Shown: in pieces, positions 14,743-23,471 of the stretch
Numbering within the stretch: the stretch's first letter is position 1
How the letters are laid out: each line of letters starts with the position of its first letter
NCBI GenBank assembly: GCA_965140555.1
Contig: OZ223259.1
Location: forward strand, 620,001 to 684,000
Reading direction: 5' to 3'
DNA from: UBA1351 sp965140555
GTDB lineage: Bacteria; Bacillota; Clostridia; Lachnospirales; Vallitaleaceae
DNA length: 64,000 nt
The notes under the pieces: generated by a model
Databases searched by the model: none
What the model saw: the letters and a program-made list of their open reading frames with translations, nothing else
Told to the model about the DNA's origin: nothing
Translations under genes and position numbers: made by a program

Positions 14743-15108
14743 TCATTCCACGTTCCCCTCATATTTCAATTTTAACCGCTCCGGTAATGTTTTCCAAAAC
14801 TTTCCTGAACTATAGACCCGTCGATGGGCTTGTTCACTGATATGAAATGACCCATGAGGTTCCTCAACAGGAATGGCTTCTTTTTCATACTTTTCAAAAC
14901 CATTCAATTGTAGCTCTTTTCTCATGACAATGTTACTTTTATAGTCTAATGTATCAAACACACCTTTCGACACATCAAAGAAAAATAACCGTATACCTTG
15001 TCCCATCTCTTCTGCAACGGCCCATGTATGATGACCAAATTCCACAGGTTTAAACCAAAATGCGGATGCATGGTTGTACTCTTTTTGAGGTATTTCCTGA
15101 GCTTTCAT
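14743..15108 (-). CDS. Hypothetical protein paired with the tocopherol-cyclase-like gene
   Basis: 121 residues from ATG 15108 (AGGTGA 5 nt upstream); a GTG at 15117 overlapping the upstream stop as GTGA is the alternative start. I do not recognise the family. There is no signal peptide or membrane helix. Visible features are an aromatic-rich start (FWFKPVEFGHHTWAVAEEMG) with two adjacent His, and a basic C-terminus (FWKTLPERLKLKYEG). It follows the 325-residue protein without a gap, so the two are very likely translated together and work in one pathway. The 3' side is 47 bp from the duplication edge. Confidence 0.6.
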   Translation of the reverse strand: MKAQEIPQKEYNHASAFWFKPVEFGHHTWAVAEEMGQGIRLFFFDVSKGVFDTLDYKSNIVMRKELQLNGFEKYEKEAIPVEEPHGSFHISEQAHRRVYSSGKFWKTLPERLKLKYEGNVE

Positions 15109-15113
15109 GTTCG

Positions 15114-16091
15114 TCACCTACTTTCTATGTTCAAATAACCGACGTTTTCAATGCCACATACGTTGGCTTCCGTTTTCAATAAAATCCGGTTGTTCTTCTC
15201 TTTTAATACAACTTCAATACGAGTGGTTAATGCCTCTCGAATGGTATAGGACATCCGGCCGTTACTCGGTGCCACTAAGGCTTCTCCCTGTGTTAATCTT
15301 CCTCTGATTTTCAAGGTGTATTTTTTGTTTTTCATAAGAATGCGAAACTGTTCACCATCATAGGGTAAGATAATGACCTTCGACCCATTATAAGTTGCAA
15401 AGCGATACTGTTCATCACCAATAACCAGATTCGCAAAAAATCCTTCTATAGTTGTTCCAAAAACCGGAACAGTTGCTATGGAACAACAAAAGCTCATATC
15501 CTCCTTTGGGAAATGATTGGTTTGAATCCACAGATACTTTTCCGGGAAAGACTGTCCCCAGTCTTTTTCAATATAGCCTTTACCATAGGTAAAATCAATG
15601 ATTTCTTCTCCCATTTGAATATAGCCTTCCAACCAATGGGTCATACTCACCACTTCATGACGACATTCCAATTGGGGAATATAATTGAAATAGCCCATAA
15701 TATTCGGGCTGATTAATGTTCGCTTCAAATCCTTCAAGGGACCGAATCGAATGGTTCCTTCAATGGTCATTCCTTCTTGTTCTAAATGAATATGCATGGT
15801 CTCCTTAGAAAAGAAGCACTTGCCGATACGTACTTCAAAAGGATGCTCCTTGTAATGAAATGCTTCCAGGACATAGCGAAAATAGAATGTTTGATGATGA
15901 TTGTTTCTATCCTTATAGATACATTGGATAAACGCATGTGGGTCCTCATCATTATAGCTAATCCCCGGAATAAAGCTAAGCGTTACGCCTTCGTCCCCAC
16001 TAACCTGCTTATAATACCATCCTTCAAAATAGTGTGTGTTCTTTCTCCTATTTTTCCCTTGAAAGCTCGTCTTATTGTACTCTAGTATCAT
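15114..16091 (-). CDS. Tocopherol-cyclase-like protein
   Basis: 325 residues. Recognised by the motif HYFEGWYYKQV near the N-terminus, SFIPGISYN, and KGYIEKDWGQSFPEKYLWIQ in the middle, all characteristic of the tocopherol cyclase family (PF14249). Bacterial members outside photosynthetic lineages have no established substrate; plant and cyanobacterial relatives close the chromanol ring of vitamin E. There is no signal peptide. Fourteen beta-rich segments are plausible (lipocalin-like fold). It overlaps or abuts the 121-residue gene downstream. Tocopherol synthesis itself is very unlikely in this organism; a lipid or quinone-related cyclisation or binding role is a guess. Confidence 0.75.
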   Translation of the reverse strand: MILEYNKTSFQGKNRRKNTHYFEGWYYKQVSGDEGVTLSFIPGISYNDEDPHAFIQCIYKDRNNHHQTFYFRYVLEAFHYKEHPFEVRIGKCFFSKETMHIHLEQEGMTIEGTIRFGPLKDLKRTLISPNIMGYFNYIPQLECRHEVVSMTHWLEGYIQMGEEIIDFTYGKGYIEKDWGQSFPEKYLWIQTNHFPKEDMSFCCSIATVPVFGTTIEGFFANLVIGDEQYRFATYNGSKVIILPYDGEQFRILMKNKKYTLKIRGRLTQGEALVAPSNGRMSYTIREALTTRIEVVLKEKNNRILLKTEANVCGIENVGYLNIESR

Positions 16092-16184
16092 CGTATCAAC
16101 ACACCTTCCTTTTCCTATATGAACAGATATATAGATAGCCTGTGTTTAACTTCTGTTACCATCGTTTAACCTATTAACCGTGTA

Positions 16185-16685
16185 TTAAGCCTTCATAATA
16201 TCGGCTAATCGACTTCCTGTTACTTCGATTAAATCTTTAAGAAGTAGGTCTACTTGCACACCTACACGTCCTCCACTGCAGACAATACGCTTATGTGCTG
16301 CCGCACTCTCATGAATATACGTAGGAAACTGTTTCTTCATTCCTAGGGGCGAGCAACCCCCATGAATATACCCTGTTGTTGTGAGTAGGTCTTTTTGAGG
16401 AATCATATCCACTTTTTTCTCACCGGCAATTTTTGCCGCTTTTTTCAAATCTAATGCTTCGCCTACTGGGACTACAAACACATAGTACTCGCCACTATTT
16501 CCTTTGGTAACTAGAGTTTTAAATACAATCTTCGGGTCTATGCCCACCGATTTAGCTACCGTCAATCCATCGATCTTACCGTCAACAACTTCATATTCAT
16601 GTATATCGTAGGTTACTTTATGTCGATCTAATATGCGCATTGCATTGGTCTTACTTGTTTTCACTGTTTTAGTATTCTTTGCCAT
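16185..16685 (-). CDS. ybaK: Cys-tRNA(Pro) deacylase, YbaK/EbsC family
   Basis: 166 residues from ATG 16685 (second of two adjacent ATG codons, AAGGCGG 6 nt upstream). YbaK/ProX editing-domain features: FKTLVTKG, VFVVPVGEALDLKKAAKIAG with the conserved Lys residues, and GYIHGGCSPLGMKKQFPTYI, whose GGxSPLG pattern lines the editing pocket. The protein hydrolyses Cys mis-charged onto tRNA-Pro. It stands alone, with about 100 bp of gap on each side. Full length for the family. Confidence 0.92.
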   Translation of the reverse strand: MAKNTKTVKTSKTNAMRILDRHKVTYDIHEYEVVDGKIDGLTVAKSVGIDPKIVFKTLVTKGNSGEYYVFVVPVGEALDLKKAAKIAGEKKVDMIPQKDLLTTTGYIHGGCSPLGMKKQFPTYIHESAAAHKRIVCSGGRVGVQVDLLLKDLIEVTGSRLADIMKA

Positions 16686-16803
16686 CATTAACCGCCTTAT
16701 CTCAATTAGTCATGTTATGCCTATTTTTATTTCTAGTGTATTGGCTTGTTCATATTTGAGCACATTATTTATCTATGAGCCATACAGTACACTAATTATT
16801 CCA

Positions 16804-17100
16804 TTATTCTTGCTCTTGCTTTTTCCTCGATAAGCCAGCAAAAAAGATACCTAGATATACGAAAAATATAATGACTGCAACTATTGCTAATATCACACCA
16901 CTTCTTAGCCCAATATAAAAAGGTATTAAATATATAAAAATAAGACTGGCTACAATATGGAATCCAGGTATAACAAGTCCCAACCATTTGGGCCCTTTTA
17001 GAGATGCCAATACCTGCAATCCAACAAATAATGCCGCCACAAAAAATAGGCCTATTGCTCCTAATATTAAAACGATCAATCCTATAGCCATATGTTTCAC
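16804..17100 (-). CDS. Small membrane protein, three predicted helices
   Basis: 98 residues, almost entirely hydrophobic: helices at about 5-30, 42-62 and 68-90, then a charged cytosolic tail SRKKQEQE. I do not recognise a family. There is no signal cleavage site. An AGGGTG ribosome site precedes ATG 17100. It lies between ybaK and the SDR/sirtuin gene group on the same strand, with 73 bp to the SDR gene. No function can be inferred. Confidence 0.6.
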   Translation of the reverse strand: MKHMAIGLIVLILGAIGLFFVAALFVGLQVLASLKGPKWLGLVIPGFHIVASLIFIYLIPFYIGLRSGVILAIVAVIIFFVYLGIFFAGLSRKKQEQE

Positions 17101-17173
17101 CCTGTCCTTTCTTTTGTTGTGTGTTATCGCTTCCTAACTCATCTATATTACATCGAACTCTTTCTCGCTTCTA

Positions 17174-17995
17174 TCATATTTCTCGGAATATTGTCTTTAG
17201 AATGCTTTCACGTAATACCGAAGATAACGTATTATATACGGATTCTGCATGATAATCTGCTACTATATACTCCCTAAGTGTATCAAGTTGCATCAACTTT
17301 GCCAAGTGCTGATTGAAATTATAATGGGAAACAGGTTGACTTCCTGCTATATTCACAACTCCTGTGTACTCATGGTCTATCAGTTCTATAATACCTTGGC
17401 AAAGATCTTCTATATGTACAAAACTAGCATAGTGATTGGTTGTTCGGAAATATGTCTCCTCTGCCATAAACTTCCTGTATAAGTTATCCATACGACTGTC
17501 CCTTTGTCTATTCCAACAATAACCATATATACTTCCTGGGCGAACAATCAGATGATTGCTATGACTCTTCACATAGGATTCTCCCAAAATCTTACCATTC
17601 ACATACTGGCTCAGATACGCCTCTTTTTCACGATATTGTATTGATATCTCCTCTGTTTGTTGCTTCCCTACTCCAACCGTTGTTGATAAGTAAATGAATC
17701 GAACATGGGGTGATAATCCTTTCACTATGGATTGAAGCCCAATTTCAGTGAGTTCCATCTCTTGTTCTTGATTCATAGCACACCATATAATGACATCCGG
17801 GCAAAGCGCCAAGATAGAATCTGCACCTTCTTTAGATAACAAGTCAACAGTAATCCATTCCTGTGAGATCGTCTTATTAGTAGTTCCAATGACTTCAAAT
17901 CTGTCTTGTTCCAAACACATATTATACAAATAGGTACCAACATATCCGCTGGCACCTACAATAACAATTCGCTTCCTATATATATTTTCTTTCAT
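17174..17995 (-). CDS. NAD-dependent sugar epimerase/reductase (extended SDR, RmlD-like)
   Basis: 273 residues. N-terminal Rossmann motif VIVGASGYVGTYLYN, active-site Tyr context SQYVNGKILGESYVK, and RPGSIYGYCWNR, as in RmlD/dTDP-4-dehydrorhamnose reductase-like extended SDRs. It starts at an ATG overlapping the sirtuin stop codon by 4 bp, so the two are co-translated. Substrate not predictable. It could act on nucleotide-sugars or be an uncharacterised SDR. Confidence 0.82.
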   Translation of the reverse strand: MKENIYRKRIVIVGASGYVGTYLYNMCLEQDRFEVIGTTNKTISQEWITVDLLSKEGADSILALCPDVIIWCAMNQEQEMELTEIGLQSIVKGLSPHVRFIYLSTTVGVGKQQTEEISIQYREKEAYLSQYVNGKILGESYVKSHSNHLIVRPGSIYGYCWNRQRDSRMDNLYRKFMAEETYFRTTNHYASFVHIEDLCQGIIELIDHEYTGVVNIAGSQPVSHYNFNQHLAKLMQLDTLREYIVADYHAESVYNTLSSVLRESILKTIFREI

Positions 17996-18768
17996 CCTTT
18001 AAAGTCCTCAAAAGGTTCCATCTCTTCCATAACTTTATGAAAAACCTCACCAATATTTCCTTTAACCCGTAGATCCACCTTAGAATCATAAGGCGTCTCT
18101 CCTTTATTTATTAGCACTAAATTATCACCTTGATAATAATTAATAAGCCCTGCTGCCGGATAAACACTTAGTGAGGTTCCCCCTACAATCATCATATCTG
18201 CTTGACGAATGGCTTCTATTGAATCAATCATCACATGATCATCTAAGGCCTCTTCATATAAGACCACATCCGGTTTAATCACGTGACCACACTGATTACA
18301 TTTTGGAATACCATCTGCCTTCACGATATAATCTAAGTCATAGAAGGCGTGACAATGGGTGCAATAATTCCGATGAACGGAACCATGTATCTCATAAACC
18401 GTCTTACTTCCTGCCATCTGATGCAATCCGTCAATATTCTGAGTAATCACCGCCTTGATTTTACCCATGGCTTCTAGCTTTGCTAGTGCTTTATGGGCAT
18501 CATTGGGCTGAGCTTCTCTAAATACCATATGCTTTTTATAAAAATCATAAAAGGTCTCCATATTTTGATAGAAAAAACTATGGGAAATGATCTGTTCCGG
18601 TGGCATACCATATTCACTAACGGTTTTATAAATGCCTTGTTCACTTCTGAAGTCAGGAATCTGGCTCTCTGTTGAAACACCGGCTCCTCCGAAGAAAACA
18701 ATCGATTTTGCCTCTTGAATACGTTGTACTAACTCTTCTATTGCCTCAGATGTATCTGATGCTTCCAT
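17992..18768 (-). CDS. NAD-dependent protein deacetylase, Sir2 family
   Basis: 258 residues from ATG 18768 (GGAG about 9 nt upstream); a longer frame to 18846 has no ribosome site. Sirtuin motifs are complete: GAGVSTESQIPDFRS, QNIDGLH, catalytic His in YEIHGSVH, zinc-binding CTHCH...CNQC, and GTSLSVYPA. It removes acyl groups from lysines using NAD and releases nicotinamide and O-acetyl-ADP-ribose. It is third in a run tag-sir2-SDR with short or overlapping junctions (4 bp after Tag, 4-bp overlap with the SDR). A nicotinamidase-like hydrolase lies 6 kb away at 24199, but no link is shown. Confidence 0.93.
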   Translation of the reverse strand: MEASDTSEAIEELVQRIQEAKSIVFFGGAGVSTESQIPDFRSEQGIYKTVSEYGMPPEQIISHSFFYQNMETFYDFYKKHMVFREAQPNDAHKALAKLEAMGKIKAVITQNIDGLHQMAGSKTVYEIHGSVHRNYCTHCHAFYDLDYIVKADGIPKCNQCGHVIKPDVVLYEEALDDHVMIDSIEAIRQADMMIVGGTSLSVYPAAGLINYYQGDNLVLINKGETPYDSKVDLRVKGNIGEVFHKVMEEMEPFEDFKG

Positions 18769-18772
18769 CCTA

Positions 18773-19345
18773 TTACTCCTTTCTTTGTCTGACGACACAG
18801 GATTCCATATGGTCATCCACCATACCGACGGCTTGCATATACGCATACATAATCGTCGTTCCTACAAAGGACATGCCTCGCTTTTTCAAGTCCTTGGATA
18901 AGGCATCGCTAGTCGGTGTCGATACAGGTACTTCTTCTAGCGACCGGAAATGATTAACGATGGGCTTTCCATCAACAAATCCCCAAAGATAGGCATCGAA
19001 ACTTCCGAATTCCTTTTGAATCTCTAAGAATACACGAGCATTCTTCCTGGCACTATAGATCTTCAAACGGTTACGAATAATCCTCGGATCCTCTCGAAGG
19101 GTTTCTAGTTCATCGTCTGTCATTACAGCAACCTTATTCGGATCAAACTGGTAAAAAGCTTTCCTATAGCCTTCACGACGTTTGAGTATCGTATACCAAC
19201 TTAATCCGGCTTGTGCTCCTTCTAGGATGAGAAACTCAAAAAGCGTCTTATCATCATGAGTTGGCTGTCCCCATTCTTCATCATGATACTTGGCATAGTC
19301 TTCTTGTCCCTCTTTATTTCCAAAACATCGTATGGGTTGATTCAT
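18773..19345 (-). CDS. tag: DNA-3-methyladenine glycosylase I
   Basis: 190 residues, full length for Tag. Diagnostic segments are RCFGNKEGQEDYAKYHDEEWG at the start, LILEGAQAGLSWYTILKRRE, and FVGTTIMYAYMQAVGMVDDH with the conserved C-terminal His/Cys zinc-site context; the start Cys is in IRCFG. It excises 3-methyladenine from alkylated DNA in base excision repair. It overlaps the upstream HD-hydrolase gene by 4 bp and precedes the sirtuin gene by 4 bp, so it is in an operon of small nucleotide- and DNA-maintenance enzymes. Confidence 0.93.
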   Translation of the reverse strand: MNQPIRCFGNKEGQEDYAKYHDEEWGQPTHDDKTLFEFLILEGAQAGLSWYTILKRREGYRKAFYQFDPNKVAVMTDDELETLREDPRIIRNRLKIYSARKNARVFLEIQKEFGSFDAYLWGFVDGKPIVNHFRSLEEVPVSTPTSDALSKDLKKRGMSFVGTTIMYAYMQAVGMVDDHMESCVVRQRKE

Positions 19346-19785
19346 TGTATGCTCCTTTCTAGAACCTCGCTCAACCGCTTATAAGCTTTCTGATATTTAA
19401 TGACCCGTTCTCTATCCTTGTCTGTCGGATGACTCAATCGGTCTAGGTTCATATTATCTTTCAAATCTGCGAGCTTCACACGGATTGCCAACGGATCTAC
19501 ACAAATTCTTTCAATGAAGGCGTCATAGTCTTCCCCTTCTTTTTTGGTTACAAGGCTCAATGCAGTAAGAATCTCCTCTGAAAAGCCTTCTGCCCTTAAA
19601 TCTTCTAAGGTTATGTCCGTATCTTCAATAACATCATGAAGAACAGCGCAGATTTTTTCTTCCTCCGTACTACAGGATTCCATAACGCGTATGGGATGGG
19701 TTATGTAGGGTTGTCCGGCTTTGTCGACCTGACCTTCATGGGCTTTTGTTGCAATGGCAACAGCTTTTTCTAAATAGCTTTCCAT
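19342..19785 (-). CDS. Small HD-domain hydrolase (SpoT-N-like)
   Basis: 147 residues. HD phosphohydrolase motif set: H in AHEGQVDKAGQPYITHP, paired HD in AVLHDVIEDT, and VKLADLKDN. This layout matches the hydrolase half of RelA/SpoT and the small alarmone hydrolases (Mesh1/SAH types), without a synthetase, TGS or ACT domain. It may hydrolyse (p)ppGpp or another 3'-phosphorylated nucleotide. It overlaps tag by 4 bp and follows the MazG-like gene by 32 bp. Confidence 0.85.
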   Translation of the reverse strand: MESYLEKAVAIATKAHEGQVDKAGQPYITHPIRVMESCSTEEEKICAVLHDVIEDTDITLEDLRAEGFSEEILTALSLVTKKEGEDYDAFIERICVDPLAIRVKLADLKDNMNLDRLSHPTDKDRERVIKYQKAYKRLSEVLERSIQ

Positions 19786-19817
19786 CTTTTTACCCTCCTT
19801 TATTGTTCATAATTATC

Positions 19818-20135
19818 CTACAGTTCTGTGTACTTTTTACTGCTTCCCTTCGCTTTTTCTACCGGATATTTCTTGTTATTCTTATCCAATTTGTCATGCA
19901 TCGCCTTGATAATATCAATATCCAATTGATCTGCCATTAATATACAGTATATCATTACATCGGCCAACTCTTCTCTAACATTTTCCGGATTGCGTTGCTC
20001 CGGTCCCCACTGAAAATTTTCCAAAAGTTCCGCCGCCTCTATCACAATGGACTTGGATAAATTCTCCGGTGTATGAAACTGGGACCAATCTCGCTCGTCT
20101 CTAAATTGGCATATGCGCTTAATTAACTCTTCCAT
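19818..20135 (-). CDS. MazG-like nucleotide pyrophosphohydrolase
   Basis: 105 residues from ATG 20135 (AGAGG 7 nt upstream), preferred over the frame opening at 20159. All-alpha NTP-PPase signature: EAAELLENFQW followed by REELADVMIYCILMADQLDID, giving the EExx...ExxD metal-binding pattern. N-terminal FRDERDWSQFHTPENLSKSI is typical of the YpjD/iMazG dimeric family. It probably removes non-canonical nucleoside triphosphates. It is the first gene of the MazG-HD-Tag-Sir2-SDR run. Confidence 0.9.
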   Translation of the reverse strand: MEELIKRICQFRDERDWSQFHTPENLSKSIVIEAAELLENFQWGPEQRNPENVREELADVMIYCILMADQLDIDIIKAMHDKLDKNNKKYPVEKAKGSSKKYTEL

Positions 20136-20212
20136 GTCTTTACCTCTCTTATCTGTCATTATAATCTAGTTTACTATATTATTGATAATTAATCTGAAAT
20201 TTCGTTTGAAAT

Positions 20213-20301
20213 CGCTGTTTTTCAAACAGCGTTATGATTAGGGCATCAAAACTAAGTTTCCCTAAATTCGCATACAATATATAGTTTTGACGCCTTAATC
20301 A
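20213..20301. repeat. Palindromic intergenic repeat, copy A
   Basis: Two nested structures: an 8-bp hairpin CGCTGTTT/AAACAGCG (20213-20231) and a larger inverted repeat with 20-bp arms (20235-20254, 20282-20301; two mismatches). A 31-bp stretch at 20254-20284, beginning AAGTTTCCCTAAATTCGC, is repeated exactly in inverted orientation at 24834-24864. Presumably a small mobile palindrome (MITE/REP-like) between two genes. The rest of 20136-20401 holds nothing that I recognise. Confidence 0.65.
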
Positions 20302-20401
20302 TCGTTATAGTATAATTAAAAAAATCGACGGTGATTGAATACAGAAAGAAAATGTAGCATTCGTAGCATGCAAAAACTTCTCATAGCATACTTTATTGTA
20401 A

Positions 20402-21673
20402 TTAAGGAGTGATTATTTTGATTTCATTTCCTTCTGAATTCATTTGATAACTGACAATTTTGCTACCATCGTCTGAGTATTTTGCTTTATATATTCTATT
20501 ATTCTGGTCTGTCAACCATTTAAACTCTCCCGTATTAAAATCCAGTTGAAGTAACGGTCTTCCCCCTTCTCTTAAACAAGAGATTAATAGTTTAGTTTCA
20601 AAAACATCTTGTACATTAATCGATTGAAGCGTTATACCATCTATCTTTTCACCAATAATGTAAGATTTGTACATATCTTTTTCTAGATTATAAACTCTTA
20701 TTTCCGGTTGCTCTGCATATGTTGGCCACGTATATGCAATAATATTTTTTCCATCATTAGACCAGCAGTATCCATCCATAAAGTCGAACTCAAATGACTC
20801 AACAGTTTTATCCATACTATTATATATTTTAACTTGACTTTCATGTCCTTCTGTTGTTTCTCTTTCATTATAACTCAAATACTTTCCATCCGGAGAAAAT
20901 AACGGTAAGTAATAGTATGTTTCAGGTATATCTTTGTATTTGTTAATTATTCCATTCTTAATCATTTCATCCATCTTTTCATTACTTACCAAATTCTTAT
21001 TTTTTTCAATTAAAATTTTGTAGTCTTGAATATTATCAATATTAAAAGAAATTATATCATAATCATATACTAAAAGGCATTCACCATTTTGGAATATGTT
21101 CAAACTAGTTTCTACATATTCATTTTCTCCAAAACATTCATCAAACATTTCTTTCAGATTATACTGCCTTACCAATTCCTCCTTATAAAATTCCAAAAAA
21201 TATGACGTATTATATATATAAAATCTCTCTTCATTAACTTTTACAATCGTGTTTCCATCCATTAAATAATCTTTTTCATCTCCTGTATATAGCAATTTTC
21301 CAATTTCTGATATGCTGTCAAAAATATAAATTTGGTTCTCCGGTAAATTCTCTTTTATGTTATTTGAATTTTTTAACAGCTTGACAACTAGTTTTCTATT
21401 ATTTAACCAATACAATTCTGATAAATAGTATCCATTTCCATCTAACTCAAGAACATCCTTTAATTTTACAGCATCGTCTTCTTCATCCAAAGGAATATCC
21501 TCTGACTCTTCATTAGTCCTTACTTCTGTATTGTCTATTTCTTCCTTTGTCTTTCCAGTACTTTCCATCGTAATATCTGATACATTTCCTGAATCTATAC
21601 ACCCAAATGATGCAAGTAATACTAGTTGAAAAATAATCACTCTAGGCAATTCACTTAATTGCTTTTTAATCAT
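20402..21673 (-). CDS. Lipoprotein with predicted beta-propeller
   Basis: 423 residues from ATG 21673, with GGAGGG about 10 nt upstream. N-terminal signal with lipobox LLASFGC, so lipid-anchored on the outer face of the membrane. After an acidic linker (about 30-75) come repeated units such as FSPDGKYLSYNE, CWSNDGKNIIAYTWP and YSDDGSKIVSYQ, typical of TolB/WD40-like propeller blades. I do not recognise a specific family. It follows the serpin lipoprotein gene by 68 bp on the same strand, so the two surface proteins may be co-expressed. Confidence 0.72.
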   Translation of the reverse strand: MIKKQLSELPRVIIFQLVLLASFGCIDSGNVSDITMESTGKTKEEIDNTEVRTNEESEDIPLDEEDDAVKLKDVLELDGNGYYLSELYWLNNRKLVVKLLKNSNNIKENLPENQIYIFDSISEIGKLLYTGDEKDYLMDGNTIVKVNEERFYIYNTSYFLEFYKEELVRQYNLKEMFDECFGENEYVETSLNIFQNGECLLVYDYDIISFNIDNIQDYKILIEKNKNLVSNEKMDEMIKNGIINKYKDIPETYYYLPLFSPDGKYLSYNERETTEGHESQVKIYNSMDKTVESFEFDFMDGYCWSNDGKNIIAYTWPTYAEQPEIRVYNLEKDMYKSYIIGEKIDGITLQSINVQDVFETKLLISCLREGGRPLLQLDFNTGEFKWLTDQNNRIYKAKYSDDGSKIVSYQMNSEGNEIKIITP

Positions 21674-21741
21674 ATTCCGGCTACCCTCCACTTCTTATTC
21701 GTAATACAATTCTCTCCGCTTTCATATAACAGTTGCTCAAA

Positions 21742-23013
21742 TCACTCAGATACCTTTTTAGCATCCGGATCCATGAGTATCCCCATAAATAGAGGCATCT
21801 CAAGCTCATTATCCACAATCATAAAGAAAAACGGTCGATCCAGTCGTATTCGGTTCTCCTCCTGACTACTGCCGTCTGACATTTCAATAACTGTAGCTGC
21901 AGCAGCCTTGGTGCCCTTTCGGCTTACCTCAATAGCCGTCATATGGATGACTTGACTGATACTAATCTTTCCATCATCGTATTGACCAATATCACCAAAA
22001 TCTGCCTCTACTGTCGAAAACGCATCGGTCATTCCCATCCTTTGAAACGTCTCCGATAATTCCTTATCATAACTGAAATTAAACATCGGTAAATCAAGAG
22101 CAAGAGGTTCATTCGCTGTTTGAATGGCTTCTTTGAGACGTTCTCCATCAATGGACTTAATAAAGTCTTCCATCATTAACCCTTCATCGGGTAAAATCCC
22201 TACAAAAGAATAGGTTCTATCCTCGTAAGGCTTCAGAAATCCAACGGCATTTTCCAACTCAAAGTATCCTTCTTCCTGACTACTCAAATACTCTACCAAT
22301 GTTTCACTTCCATTATCTTTATAAAAAGTACCTGTCTCAATTTCCGATTCGTCTTCCTTCTCTAGCCATTTTGCATCAAAGTATAAGGTATTAATAAGAT
22401 ACATAACGGCATTTTCAGGTATCGGTTTAGCTAAGATGTCTTTAATCATTCCTTCTGTCTTATTCTCCACCCAACGATTCATATCGCTACGTGTTGATTC
22501 ATCAAAAGCTCCCTTATAGGCTTCTGCATCATAATAGGTCTTATTTGTTTCTAAGAATGTATCCTTGACTCTAAAAGACTCCATGTCACGTATCCATATA
22601 GAATTGCCTAACGTCACTCTATAGTCTTTTTCATTGGGAAGGTATGTGCGATAAGCATATAGAAAGTCATTCATACCCCTTCGATCCGTTCCGAATACAT
22701 CTTCCATTTGACTTAACGTATTACCTCTTGCTCCGTTTTGTACCATGCCAAAAGCTGACGCAATAGATAATGGTGATAACAATACATTTTTACCATCATA
22801 GACCTGTTCCAATAAATCTAAGGAAAAATTCGTCAGTGCACCACTTTTATCGCCTTCATTAATTCCCGGCGCATCTAAAACAATGGGTGCAACATCTGCT
22901 AATTGGACATTTTCCATCATATTATCGGCTGACACATTCAAGTTTTGACTACATGCGGATAAACTAAGTGATAGTGTAAGAATAACGCTGATTATTGAAC
23001 TTATTTTTTTCAT
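21742..23013 (-). CDS. Serpin lipoprotein (protease inhibitor)
   Basis: 423 residues from ATG 23013 (GGGAGG 7 nt upstream). N-terminal lipoprotein signal ending LSLSAC. The rest is a full serpin fold: NVLLSPLSIASAFGMVQNGA, then VMYLINTLYFDAKWLEKED, IHMTAIEVSRKGTKAAAATV, and the C-terminal DRPFFFMIVDN...PLFMGIL. The hinge KGTKAAAAT is close to the EGTEAAAAT consensus, so loop insertion and inhibition look possible. The reactive loop continues IEMSDGSSQEENRIR, with several candidate P1 residues. Bacterial serpins protect cells or surface enzymes from host or neighbour proteases. It precedes a propeller lipoprotein. Confidence 0.92.
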   Translation of the reverse strand: MKKISSIISVILTLSLSLSACSQNLNVSADNMMENVQLADVAPIVLDAPGINEGDKSGALTNFSLDLLEQVYDGKNVLLSPLSIASAFGMVQNGARGNTLSQMEDVFGTDRRGMNDFLYAYRTYLPNEKDYRVTLGNSIWIRDMESFRVKDTFLETNKTYYDAEAYKGAFDESTRSDMNRWVENKTEGMIKDILAKPIPENAVMYLINTLYFDAKWLEKEDESEIETGTFYKDNGSETLVEYLSSQEEGYFELENAVGFLKPYEDRTYSFVGILPDEGLMMEDFIKSIDGERLKEAIQTANEPLALDLPMFNFSYDKELSETFQRMGMTDAFSTVEADFGDIGQYDDGKISISQVIHMTAIEVSRKGTKAAAATVIEMSDGSSQEENRIRLDRPFFFMIVDNELEMPLFMGILMDPDAKKVSE

Positions 23014-23105
23014 AATACTACCTCCCGTATTTTTAATAAAAATTTTCTCCACTTATAAGACGATATAAATACGCGAGCGTTCCTTTGTTTCTCAAAAAAT
23101 AGCGA

Positions 23106-23396
23106 TTATCTTTCATACCTTATATACGCATACACACGGTAACCAATAAGTTTTATACCCGTTAATACGGCTAATATCTTCAGCCACAATTCCGGTGCTC
23201 TAATTCCGATAAACAGACACAATAGTACCTCAAAAATTGTAATAATCGTAGACGATTTATTATTAAGCGTGTAATCAAAATTATTCGGCTCATAGCATCT
23301 AGAATGATAGACATATATCTTGAAAACACGTTCTACAACCACCACATCATCCTTTTGATTTATAGTATCCAAACAGTGTTCACATCTATTCTTCAT
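23106..23396 (-). CDS. Small zinc-ribbon-like membrane protein
   Basis: 96 residues, GGAGG 6 nt before ATG 23396. N-terminal CEHC and later YHSRCY give a CxxC...HxxC pattern that could bind zinc. Two hydrophobic segments (about 49-67 and 70-90) follow. I know no family for it. It is 93 bp upstream of the serpin gene on the same strand. A regulatory or assembly role for the surface proteins would be speculation. Confidence 0.6.
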   Translation of the reverse strand: MKNRCEHCLDTINQKDDVVVVERVFKIYVYHSRCYEPNNFDYTLNNKSSTIITIFEVLLCLFIGIRAPELWLKILAVLTGIKLIGYRVYAYIRYER

Positions 23397-23471
23397 GGTA
23401 TGCCTCCTTTTCTCTTGACGACAGGACTCTTCTTAACCTTATTGTATGATTGCCTGACAAGTACAGACAAC

